Of a stretch of 11,754 nt of DNA, positions 1 to 6,409 are shown in pieces. This DNA comes from Chloroflexota bacterium (lineage in GTDB: Bacteria > Chloroflexota > Dehalococcoidia > UBA2979). Location of the stretch: NCBI GenBank assembly GCA_016875695.1, contig VGPB01000043.1, forward strand, positions 1-11,754, written 5' to 3'. A program made the position numbers and the translations under genes. The notes under the pieces are model-generated. The model was not told the origin of the DNA. It ran no database searches and saw only the letters and a list, made by a program, of their open reading frames with translations. Each line of letters starts with the position of its first letter. The first letter of the stretch is position 1.

Positions 1-640
1 TCTCGCGGGCGGCGGGGAGCAGCCACTCGGCGGGAGGGTGCGCGCCCTCGTCGAGCAGACAGGCGAGGCGCGCGCCGGCGCCGGCAGCCTCGCCGATGAG
101 CAGCAGGGCCGTGTCGCGCAGCCGGTCCGGCGGCAGCGCCTCGAGCGCACGCAGCGTTGCGGTGGCGCGCAGGAAGAGGGGGCGTGCGGCGCGCTCGAGG
201 CCGTCGGCGGGCAGCCGCGCGGCTGCGCCCGCGGCGCGGTCGTAGCGGCGCAGCGGGTCGTGCAGCAGCTCGCCGTGGCGCACGAGCCAGCGCACCTCGA
301 GCGAGCGGCTCGCGACGCCGTCGAGCAGCCGGCCGAGGCCGTCGGCCGTCAGCAGCACCGTGGCCATGTCGGGGCGCTCGGCCGGCTCTTCGCTGAGCAC
401 CTGCATTCCGTCCTCGAGCAGAGAACCGCGCGTAGCGGGCGGCAGCGCGCGCGCCTCGGCGCCGTCGAGTACGAGCCAGAGCTCGGGGGCGCCGAGCGGC
501 TCGGCCCAGGGGTCGCGCGGAGGCCGCGCGAGCAGCACCAGTGCGCGCGGGGCTACGGCCGCCCATGGCGGCGTGGCGAGCAGCTGCGCGGTGCGCGCCC
601 GGGCGAGCTCGAGCGCGGCGCCTGCGCCGTCGGCGGTCAC
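1..640 (-). CDS. Unrecognised protein, 3' end outside the window; weak nucleotidyltransferase-like look
   Basis: The frame is open from a GTG at 640 to the left edge, giving about 213 residues without a stop. The GTG overlaps the TGA of the upstream flavodoxin-like gene in a 4-bp GTGA junction, which strongly supports translational coupling and this start. The protein is rich in Ala, Leu and Arg. A hydrophobic stretch (ALVLLARPP, then ELWLVLDG) is followed near residues 115-130 by VRWLVRHGELLHDP. That last phrase resembles the segment after the catalytic core in MNT/PolB-type nucleotidyltransferase-like proteins (RW..RHG..LHDP). The usual GS motif and DxD metal-binding aspartates are not evident, so it would be a degenerate member if it belongs there at all. 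No cofactor motif, signal peptide or membrane helix is visible. Treat it as hypothetical; the family hint comes from memory of the pattern only. Confidence 0.6.
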   Translation of the reverse strand, partial: MTADGAGAALELARARTAQLLATPPWAAVAPRALVLLARPPRDPWAEPLGAPELWLVLDGAEARALPPATRGSLLEDGMQVLSEEPAERPDMATVLLTADGLGRLLDGVASRSLEVRWLVRHGELLHDPLRRYDRAAGAAARLPADGLERAARPLFLRATATLRALEALPPDRLRDTALLLIGEAAGAGARLACLLDEGAHPPAEWLLPAARE

Positions 641-1140
641 GAGGCGAGCCGGACGGCGAGCGCCGCGACTCGCGCGCCAAGCGCGCGCGCCTGCTCGCGG
701 TCGTCGTTAGTCAGCACGGCGACGGCTGTGGCGCCGTAGTAGGAGCCGGAGCGGCGCATGCGCTCCGACCAGGGGAGGCCGAGGAAGAGCATGCCATGGC
801 CGAGGATGAGGTGCACCAGCTGCAGCAGCGTCGCCTCCAGGCCGCCGTGCGGGGACCACCCGGCGGCGAACGCGGCGCCCGGCTTGCCGGCGAGCTCACC
901 GCTTTCCCAGAGATCGCCGGACTCGTCGAGCCAGGTCTTGAGCCGGCCGGTGACGCCGGTCCAGTTGGCGGAGCCGAGCACGAGCGCGTCGCAGCGCAGG
1001 AGCTCGTCGGGGCGCGCCTCCTCGACGTCGCGCGAGTGCGCGTCGGCGCCGGGGACGAGTGCGATGCCCTCGCAGACGGCGCGGGCGAGCTCGCGTACGA
1101 GGCTGGCGCGGCTGTCGAAGAGCACGAGCACGGTGGCCAT
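637..1140 (-). CDS. WrbA-like flavodoxin-fold NAD(P)H:quinone oxidoreductase
   Basis: The protein has 167 residues, a little shorter than typical WrbA (about 200). The N-terminal strand ATVLVLFDSRAS begins the flavodoxin fold and its phosphate loop. Residues 56-72 (GSANWTGVTGRLKTWLDE) match the WrbA block GTPTRFGNM...LKNFLDQ. Residues 83-104 (LAGKPGAAFAA...HGGLEATL) match the block around the HGGQETT motif. These are followed by a GHGMLFLGLPW segment and a GSYYGATAV segment, both typical of WrbA. The family binds FMN and carries out two-electron reduction of quinones with NAD(P)H in the cytosol. The P-loop is less canonical than in true WrbA, so the substrate is uncertain. A GGAG ribosome site sits 5 nt before the ATG. 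The gene lies 40 nt after the small membrane-protein gene and overlaps the next gene by 4 bp, so the three are probably one transcript. Confidence 0.82.
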   Translation of the reverse strand: MATVLVLFDSRASLVRELARAVCEGIALVPGADAHSRDVEEARPDELLRCDALVLGSANWTGVTGRLKTWLDESGDLWESGELAGKPGAAFAAGWSPHGGLEATLLQLVHLILGHGMLFLGLPWSERMRRSGSYYGATAVAVLTNDDREQARALGARVAALAVRLAS

Positions 1141-1180
1141 GGGCGCTCCGCCGCTGGGGGTCGCGAGCGCGCGGGGGCGC

Positions 1181-1450
1181 TCAGCCCTCGGTGCCGGTCC
1201 GTTCCGCCACGACCTGCCGAAAGTGGGTCACGCGCTCGCCCTCGGGCGGCTCGGGCGGGTCGGCGCGCTCGAGGAAGTTGCGCGCGAGGGCGACGAGCGC
1301 GGCGGCGCCGCCGTAGGCGATGAACCACTCGAGCCCCTGGAGCGCGGAGTGCACGGAAGTGCGGCGGTCGCCGCGGTGGCGGGCGTAGCCCCACAGCAGC
1401 CCGGCGAGCAGGGCTGCGAGGGCGAAGCGGAGCTGGTGCCTGTCGCTCAT
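1181..1450 (-). CDS. Small two-helix membrane protein, function unknown
   Basis: The protein has 89 residues from the ATG at 1450. The frame stays open to an ATG at 1549, but the extra 33 residues are Arg/Thr-rich and low in complexity, so the inner start is preferred; a GGAGG lies 11 nt before it. Two hydrophobic stretches are visible, at about residues 9-23 (FALAALLAGLLWGYA) and 42-56 (WFIAYGGAAALVALA). They are separated by a basic loop (RHRGDRR), which suggests a helical hairpin with the loop and possibly an N-in/C-out variant; topology is not decided. The tail is charged (ADPPEPPEGERVTHFRQVV). I recognise no family. It is the first gene of the minus-strand operon with the flavodoxin-like gene and is divergent from the molybdenum hydroxylase genes across about 180 bp. 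Confidence 0.6.
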   Translation of the reverse strand: MSDRHQLRFALAALLAGLLWGYARHRGDRRTSVHSALQGLEWFIAYGGAAALVALARNFLERADPPEPPEGERVTHFRQVVAERTGTEG

Positions 1451-1632
1451 CGTCGCGGGCGCCTCCGTGCGGCATCGTACGGTCCGTGGTGAGCGGCGTA
1501 CAGCGTCGGAGCGCGCAGGAGTGGCGTGTCTGGCGCGAACGTGGCACACTGCCGCCGCGTCAACGCCGGTTGTGGTGTGACACGGTTATGTGCTGCCGCC
1601 TGGGGCGTGCAGTGGGGGAGGAGCGAGGCGAT
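1451..1632. promoter_or_regulatory. Divergent intergenic region before the membrane-protein operon and the Mo-hydroxylase operon
   Basis: This 182-bp stretch separates two divergent transcription units, so promoters for both should lie here. I saw no convincing -35/-10 pair on either strand. TTGACG occurs on the minus strand but lacks a matching -10 at 16-18 nt. The clearest signal is the AGGAG at 1619-1623, nine nt before the TTG start of the FAD subunit, which decides that start. Confidence 0.4.
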
Positions 1633-2517
1633 TTGCAGGACGTGACCTACCGCAGGCCCGCCACCGTCCAGGAGGCGAGCCAGCTGCTGAAGGACAACGG
1701 TCCGACGGCGCGGGTGCTGGCGGGCGGCACCGACATCATCGTGATGGCGCGGGAGCGCCGCCGCGACACGAGCATGTTCGTGGACGTGAAGGCGATCCCG
1801 GAGCTGAACCAGCTCAGCTTCAGCGCGAGCGAGGGCCTGACGGTCGGGGCGGCCGTGCCGTGCTACCGCATCTACCGTGACGAGACGGTGAGCCGGCTGT
1901 ACCCGTGCCTGGTGGACTCGACGTCGCTCATCGGCGGGACGGCGATCCAGGGGCGGGCGAGCCTCGGCGGCAACCTGTGCAACTCGGGCCCGGCGGGCGA
2001 CAGCATCCCGTCGATGATCGTGCTCGAGGGCGAGGCGCACATCTTTGGTCCCAACGGGTGGCGGACGGTGAAGGTGGAGGACTTCTGCACGGCGCCCGGG
2101 CGCAACGTGCTGGACGCCGGCGAGCTGCTGGTGTCGATCAAGTTCCCCGCGCCGCGGCCGGGCTCGGGCGCGCGCTTCCTGCGCTTCATCCCGCGCAACG
2201 AGATGGACATCGCGGTCGTCAACAGCGCGACCAACCTGACGCTGGACGGCAACACCGTCACTCACGCGCGCATCGCCATCGGCGCGGTCGCGCCGCGGCC
2301 GCTGTTCGTGCCGGCGGCGGGCGAGGCGCTGGTCGGGCGGCCGCTGACGGACGAGACGACCGCCGCGGCGGCGACTGCCTCGCGCGACGCGGCGACGCCG
2401 ATCGACGACATGCGCGGGTCGGTGCGGCAGCGCAAACACCTGTCGTACGTGCTGACCGAGCGGACGATCCGGGACGCTGCGCGCCGCGCCCGCGGCGAGA
2501 TTGTGAGTCACGTATGA
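1633..2517 (+). CDS. FAD-binding medium subunit of a molybdenum hydroxylase (CoxM-like)
   Basis: The protein has 294 residues, the usual length for CoxM and other xanthine-dehydrogenase-family FAD subunits. I chose the TTG at 1633 because AGGAG lies 9 nt upstream and the family normally begins just before a (V)TYRRPATVQEA segment. The frame continues open to an ATG at 1486, but that would add a non-conserved 49-residue leader. Two FAD-binding segments are clear: AGGTD at residues 30-34, and IGGTAIQGRASLGGN followed by SGPAGD at 100-123, corresponding to the family's GGN....SPAGD block. The C-terminal third resembles the CO dehydrogenase flavoprotein C-terminal domain. The subunit receives electrons from the 2Fe-2S subunit and passes them to the final acceptor (NAD+, quinone or another carrier, not decidable here). 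Its TGA overlaps the next ATG in an ATGA junction. Confidence 0.93.
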   Translation: MQDVTYRRPATVQEASQLLKDNGPTARVLAGGTDIIVMARERRRDTSMFVDVKAIPELNQLSFSASEGLTVGAAVPCYRIYRDETVSRLYPCLVDSTSLIGGTAIQGRASLGGNLCNSGPAGDSIPSMIVLEGEAHIFGPNGWRTVKVEDFCTAPGRNVLDAGELLVSIKFPAPRPGSGARFLRFIPRNEMDIAVVNSATNLTLDGNTVTHARIAIGAVAPRPLFVPAAGEALVGRPLTDETTAAAATASRDAATPIDDMRGSVRQRKHLSYVLTERTIRDAARRARGEIVSHV

Positions 2518-2990
2518 GCAGCCGCGTCATCATCAACACGACGATCAACGGCGAGCCGATGGAGTTCCTGGTGGACGAGCGCGACAGCCTGCTGGAGGCG
2601 CTGCGCGAGCGCATCGGCCTGACCGGGTCGAAGGAAGGCTGTAACAACGGCAACTGCGGCGCGTGCGCCGTGATCATGGACGGCCGCCTGGTCAACTCCT
2701 GCTGCGTGATGGCGGCCGAGGTCCAGGGCGCGAACATCACGACGGTCGAGGGGCTGGCTACGGGCGGGGAGCTCACCCCGCTGCAGGACGCCTTCTTGGA
2801 GGACGCCGCGCTGCAGTGCGGGATTTGCACGCCGGGATTCCTGGTGGCCTCGAAGGCGTTGCTGGACTTCAACCCGAACCCCAGCGAGTACGAGATCCGC
2901 TATTGGCTGGCTGGGAACCTGTGCCGCTGCACGGGGTACGATAAGATCATCCGTGCGGTCCAGCACGCGGCTACCCAGATGCGGGCATAA
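2514..2990 (+). CDS. 2Fe-2S small subunit of a molybdenum hydroxylase (CoxS-like)
   Basis: The protein has 158 residues, the normal size for this subunit. All eight cluster ligands are present: C43, C48, C51 and C63 for the N-terminal plant-ferredoxin-type cluster (GCNNGNCGAC...NSC), and C102, C105, C137 and C139 for the C-terminal helical-domain cluster (QCGICTPGF...GNLCRCTGY). The two clusters relay electrons from molybdopterin in the large subunit to FAD in the medium subunit. The ATG at 2514 overlaps the stop of the FAD-subunit gene by 4 bp, so translation is probably coupled; no strong separate ribosome site is visible. A 186-bp gap with a perfect hairpin separates it from the large-subunit gene, which is longer than usual within such operons. 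Confidence 0.96.
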   Translation: MSSRVIINTTINGEPMEFLVDERDSLLEALRERIGLTGSKEGCNNGNCGACAVIMDGRLVNSCCVMAAEVQGANITTVEGLATGGELTPLQDAFLEDAALQCGICTPGFLVASKALLDFNPNPSEYEIRYWLAGNLCRCTGYDKIIRAVQHAATQMRA

Positions 2991-3063
2991 CTCGTATCTT
3001 GACCACGGTCTCCATCGGCGTCCGGGGCGTGGCCGGTGCGGCGCCGGTTGAGCAGTCAATGGA

Positions 3064-3092
3064 GGTGAAGCGCTCGGCCTGAGCGCTTCACT
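3064..3092 (+). promoter_or_regulatory. Perfect hairpin between the small- and large-subunit genes
   Basis: GTGAAGCGCTC at 3065-3075 and GAGCGCTTCAC at 3081-3091 form an 11-bp perfect stem around the 5-nt loop GGCCT. A G-U pair at 3064/3092 extends it. There is no T-run after the stem, so it is not a classic intrinsic terminator. It lies 74 nt after the small-subunit stop and 85 nt before the large-subunit start. It may be an attenuator, an mRNA-processing or stability element, or a protein-binding palindrome. The structure is seen directly; the role is inference. Confidence 0.6.
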
Positions 3093-3176
3093 CGTTGCAG
3101 GGGGGCCCGGCCGCGGCCGGCGCTCACAGGTCTACCGGCGGCGCCCGCGCCGTCGCGCAGTGAGGAGCGAACCTCG

Positions 3177-5465
3177 ATGGTATCCACCGAGAAGCCCAAG
3201 TATCGCGTCGTTGGCACCCGGCCGGTGCGGCCGGACGGCACGGACAAGGTCACGGGGCGGGCGCAGTACGGGGCCGACCTGCGGCTGCCGGGCATGCTCT
3301 ACGCGCGCGTCAAGCGCAGCCCGCACGCGCATGCGCTCATCAAGCACATCGACACGTCGAAGGCGCTGGCGTTGCCCGGCGTGCGCGCGGTGATCACGAA
3401 CAAGGACTTCCCGGTCGCCGAGGACAAGATCGCGGACCTGGGCGAGGGCGCGGCGAACATCAAGTGGCTGCTCGACAACGTGATGGCCTCGGACCGCGTA
3501 CTGTACAAGGGACACGCCGTCGCCGCTGTGGCCGCGAACGACCTGCACACGGCCGAGGACGCGCTCGCGTTGATCGAGGTCGAGTACGAGCCGCTGCCGG
3601 CGGTGCTGAACGTGCGCGACGCGATGCTCGACTCCTCGCCGCGCCTGCACGACAACCTGCGGACCGAGGAGCTGACCGGCCTGTTCACGCCGCCGCTCGG
3701 CGCGGGCGATAAGGTGTCGAACGTCGCGAAGCACCTGCTGCTCACGAAGGGCGACCTGGAGGCCGGGTTCGCCGCGGCGGATATCGTGCTCGAGCGCGAG
3801 TTCGAGACGACGATGGCGCACCAGGGCTACATCGAGCCCCACAATGCGACGGCGTTCTGGAACAAGGACGGCGAGCTGACGGTCTGGACGAGCACCCAGG
3901 GCTCGTTCGCTGTGCGCGACCAGGTGTCGATGCTGCTGCAGCTGCCGGTGTCGAAGGTGAAGGTCGTGCCCATGGAGATCGGCGGCGGCTTCGGCGGGAA
4001 GATCCCGGTGTACCTGGACCCGCCGGCGGCGGTGCTGTCGCGGGTGACCGGGCAGCCGGTGAAGATGTGGATGACGCGCGAGGAGGTCTTCGAGGGCACG
4101 GGGCCGACCTCCGGCACGGCGAGCCGCGTGAAGATCGGCGTGAAGCGCGACGGCACGATCACGGCGATGGAAGCGCACTACGCCTACGAGGCGGGGGCGT
4201 ACCCGGGCTCGCCGATGGCGGCCGGCGTGATGTGCGCGACGGCGCCGTACGACGTGGAGAACGTGCTGGTCGAGGGCTGGGACGTCGTCGTCAACAAGCC
4301 GAAGGTGGCGGCGTACCGCGCGCCCGGCGCGTACCAGGCGGAGTTCGCCGTCGAGTCCGTGCTCGACGAGCTTGCGCAGCAGCTGGAGATGGACGCGGTC
4401 GACTTCCGCCTGAAGAACGCGGCGAAGGAAGGCACACGGCGCGTCGATGGCGCGGTGTTCGGGCCGGTCGGCAACATCCAGGTGCTGGAGGCGATCAAGA
4501 ACAGCCCGCACTATAAGTCGGAGCTGTCGGGTGAGCACCGCGGCCGCGGTGTGGCGATCGGCTTCTGGTTCAACGTGGGCTTCGAGTCGAGCGCGTACGC
4601 GTCGGTGAATCCGGACGGCCGCATCAGCCTGGTGATCGGGTCGGCCGACATCGGCGGTACGCGCGCGACGATCGCGATGCAGCTGGCGGAGACGCTCGGC
4701 ATCCCATACGAGGACGTACATCCGCAGGTGGTGGACACGGACTCGATCGGCTTCACGGGCGTGACCGGGGGCAGCCGCACGGCGTTTGCCGGTGGGTGGG
4801 CCGCGTACGAGTGCGCGATGGACATCCGCCGGCAGATGGTGGCGCGCGCCGCGCAGATCTGGGAGACCGACGCGGACAAGGTGGCCTACGACGCCGATGG
4901 CGTGATCCGCGGGCCGGAGGGTAAGCAGTTCACGTTTAAGGAGCTCGCGGCGCAGCTGCCGCACACGGGCGGCCAGATCCAGGGCCGCGCGGACGTGAGC
5001 CCGATGACCGCGGGCCCGGCTTTCGCGGGCCACATCGCGGACGTCGAGGTGGACCCAGACACCGGCAAGGTGACGGTGCTGCGCTACACGGCGATCCAGG
5101 ATGTGGGCACGGCGGTGCACCCGTCATACGTGGAAGGGCAGATCCAGGGCGGCGCCGCGCAGGGCATCGGCATGGCGCTGTCGGAGGAGTACTTCTACGA
5201 CGGCAACGGGGTGATGCGGAACGCGAGCCTGCTCGACTACCGCATCCCGACCACGCTCGACCTGCCGATGATCGAGACGATCTTGGTGGAGGTGCCGAAC
5301 CCGGGCCACCCATACGGTGTGCGCGGCGTGGGCGAGGTGCCGATCGTGCCGCCACAGGCGACGATCTCGAACGCGATTGCGGACGCGATCGGCGTGCGGC
5401 CGCGCAACCTGCCGGCGACGCCGCGTGTGTTGCTGGAGGAGCTGCTGCCGCCGGAGAAGCCCTAG
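3177..5465 (+). CDS. Molybdopterin-binding large subunit of a molybdenum hydroxylase (CoxL-like, not form I CODH)
   Basis: The protein has 762 residues, close to the usual 770-800 for this subunit. Its ATG has GAGGAG 9 nt upstream. The N-terminal a/b-hammerhead domain begins with RPDGTDKVTGRAQYGADL and continues through GVRAVITNKDF. The molybdopterin-binding part includes GGGFGGK at residues 269-275, the active-site loop AYRAPGAYQ at 379-387, and RGVGE with the catalytic base Glu at residue 720, followed by VPIVPPQATISNAI. Form I CO dehydrogenase carries AY.CSFR and form II AYRGAGR at the loop, so neither name fits. The enzyme should hydroxylate or oxidise an aldehyde, N-heterocycle or aromatic acyl-CoA-type substrate in the cytosol, using water oxygen; the actual substrate cannot be read from the sequence. 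It belongs with the FAD and 2Fe-2S genes upstream (order M-S-L). Confidence 0.93.
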   Translation: MVSTEKPKYRVVGTRPVRPDGTDKVTGRAQYGADLRLPGMLYARVKRSPHAHALIKHIDTSKALALPGVRAVITNKDFPVAEDKIADLGEGAANIKWLLDNVMASDRVLYKGHAVAAVAANDLHTAEDALALIEVEYEPLPAVLNVRDAMLDSSPRLHDNLRTEELTGLFTPPLGAGDKVSNVAKHLLLTKGDLEAGFAAADIVLEREFETTMAHQGYIEPHNATAFWNKDGELTVWTSTQGSFAVRDQVSMLLQLPVSKVKVVPMEIGGGFGGKIPVYLDPPAAVLSRVTGQPVKMWMTREEVFEGTGPTSGTASRVKIGVKRDGTITAMEAHYAYEAGAYPGSPMAAGVMCATAPYDVENVLVEGWDVVVNKPKVAAYRAPGAYQAEFAVESVLDELAQQLEMDAVDFRLKNAAKEGTRRVDGAVFGPVGNIQVLEAIKNSPHYKSELSGEHRGRGVAIGFWFNVGFESSAYASVNPDGRISLVIGSADIGGTRATIAMQLAETLGIPYEDVHPQVVDTDSIGFTGVTGGSRTAFAGGWAAYECAMDIRRQMVARAAQIWETDADKVAYDADGVIRGPEGKQFTFKELAAQLPHTGGQIQGRADVSPMTAGPAFAGHIADVEVDPDTGKVTVLRYTAIQDVGTAVHPSYVEGQIQGGAAQGIGMALSEEYFYDGNGVMRNASLLDYRIPTTLDLPMIETILVEVPNPGHPYGVRGVGEVPIVPPQATISNAIADAIGVRPRNLPATPRVLLEELLPPEKP

Positions 5466-5471
5466 GGTTGG

Positions 5472-5496
5472 CGCGCTCGGCTCCGGGCCGAGCGCG
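5472..5496 (+). terminator. Strong hairpin after the large-subunit gene
   Basis: CGCGCTCGGC at 5472-5481 pairs perfectly with GCCGAGCGCG at 5487-5496 around the loop TCCGG, starting 7 nt after the stop codon. The following bases are G-rich rather than T-rich, so it is a terminator-like stem without a U-tract. In GC-rich bacteria such stems often mark the 3' ends of transcripts. Confidence 0.55.
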
Positions 5497-5519
5497 GGGA
5501 CGGCACGAGCCCGCAAGCA

Positions 5520-5553
5520 CGCGAGGGGCGCTCCACACGGGGCGCCCCTCGTG
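5520..5553 (+). terminator. Second hairpin between the Mo-hydroxylase operon and the carrier-protein gene
   Basis: CGAGGGGCGC at 5522-5531 pairs perfectly with GCGCCCCTCG at 5542-5551 around a 10-nt loop, and further pairs at 5520-5521/5552-5553 (one of them G-U) extend it to 12 bp. It stands in tandem with the stem at 5472-5496. Together they suggest that the carrier gene at 5607 is at least partly separated in transcription from the hydroxylase genes. No T-run follows. Confidence 0.5.
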
Positions 5554-5606
5554 GCATGATCAGGGCAGCGGCGAGCTCAGTGGCTCGAGCCGGCCGAGGG
5601 GGAACG

Positions 5607-5870
5607 ATGGCCACGGTCTTCATCCCGGCGCTGATGCGCAACATGACGGGCGGCAAGGACCGCGTGGAGATCGCGGGACACAACCTGCGTGCGATCGTGG
5701 AAGGCCTGGAGGCCGAGTTCCCCGGCATCAAGGATTTCCTGCTGCAAGACGGGCGCATCCGGCCGGGCCTCGCGCTCGCCGTCGACGGCGCTCCCACGGC
5801 GAAGGGGCTAGTGATGGAGGTGCCGGAGCACGCGGAGGTGCACATCCTCCCCGCGCTCGGCGGCGGATAG
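5607..5870 (+). CDS. ThiS/MoaD-family sulfur-carrier-like protein
   Basis: The protein has 87 residues with the ubiquitin-like fold pattern of MoaD/ThiS. It starts with a strand (ATVFIPALMRNMTGG). The middle has RAIVEGLEAEFPGIKDFLL and RPGLALAVDGAP, and it ends in EVHILPALGGG. The C-terminal Gly-Gly is the residue pair that is adenylated and thiocarboxylated in this family; here there are three glycines. MoaD donates sulfur for the molybdopterin dithiolene, and ThiS serves thiazole. The place beside a molybdenum hydroxylase favours a MoaD-like role, but this subgroup is often simply annotated as MoaD/ThiS and its partner enzyme is not in the window. The ATG at 5607 has a G-rich ribosome site (AGGGGG) about 4 nt upstream. 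It is followed after 28 nt by the broken lipocalin-like gene. Confidence 0.85.
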   Translation: MATVFIPALMRNMTGGKDRVEIAGHNLRAIVEGLEAEFPGIKDFLLQDGRIRPGLALAVDGAPTAKGLVMEVPEHAEVHILPALGGG

Positions 5871-5898
5871 CAGCGGAACCGCGGACCGCAGGAGGCGC

Positions 5899-6351
5899 AT
5901 GCTCGACGAGCGGCTTGTCGGCACCTAGGACTTCGTCGATGCGGTGCGTGTGGCCGCCGATGGCGAGCGGAAGCCGACGCACGTGACGGGCGGTGCTGGG
6001 CGCGTCATCTACAGCGCGGATGGCCACTACGTCGTCGTTCTAACGGCCTCCGGAAGGCAGCCCTTGACGGCGCATGCTGGCTCCTCGGCGCCGTCGCTCG
6101 TCGCCCGGTAAACCGCGAGTGTGGAGCGGCGCGTCGAGCTGTTTGCGACGATGAATGGCGAGTGGCGCACCTGGGATTTCGATGCCGAGCACGGTGAGCG
6201 CATCACCACCCGGCTCGGTTCCATGCTGCCCGAAGTGATCGGCACGCAGGAACGCCGACGCGTAGCCTTTGACGGCTACATGCTGACGTACAGCTCGGTA
6301 CTGGACGCGGACGGCACGCACCTTGAGGTTACGTTTCGGCGGGTGGCGTGA
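5899..6351 (+). pseudogene. Lipocalin-like domain protein gene interrupted by two in-frame stop codons
   Basis: One reading frame of 150 codons runs from an ATG at 5899 (CAGGAGG just upstream) to a TGA at 6349-6351, interrupted by TAG at 5926-5928 and TAA at 6109-6111. The pieces read LDERLVGT-stop-DFVDAVRV, then GRVIYSADGHYVVVLTASGRQPL, then MLPEVIGTQERRRVAFDGYMLTYSS. These follow the order of the lipocalin-like family (LVGTW..., G.LIYSADGHYVVVL..SGR, .P.W.GT.Q.R...FDG..L...). The first stop stands where the family's GxW tryptophan belongs, a one-base change TGG to TAG. Coding character is kept on both sides without any frameshift, so the decay is recent, or the stops are read through or are sequencing errors. 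TAG ends other genes here (5465, 5870), so recoding is unlikely. The domain's biochemical role is not established to my knowledge. Confidence 0.75.
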
Positions 6352-6409
6352 ACGCTCTTCTCGCTTCGACGCCGAGCGAGTAGCCCGGCCGCGGCGCGCT
6401 CGATTCCCT

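Noticed and set aside
1486..1632. Start of the FAD subunit at the ATG 1486
   Set aside because: It would add 49 non-conserved residues; the TTG at 1633 has AGGAG at 9 nt and gives the usual family length.
3132..5120. A 662-codon open frame on the minus strand, opposite the large-subunit gene
   Set aside because: It is rich in Arg, His and Ala with no family features, and mirrors a gene with strong GC third-position bias. The plus-strand gene has all cofactor motifs.
3177..5465. Naming the large subunit as aerobic CO dehydrogenase (CoxL form I)
   Set aside because: The diagnostic AY.CSFR loop is absent; the sequence has AYRAPGA at residues 379-385.
5924..5929. CCTAGG in the lipocalin pseudogene as a scar of the same IS481-type element
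   Set aside because: The hexamer is identical to the IS target, but it is explained by a single TGG to TAG change in a GxW codon context, and there is no duplicate or IS remnant beside it.
5899..6351. TAG/TAA readthrough or stop-codon reassignment
   Set aside because: Neighbouring intact genes end in TAG (5465, 5870) and TAA (2990), so these codons function as stops here; nonsense decay is simpler.
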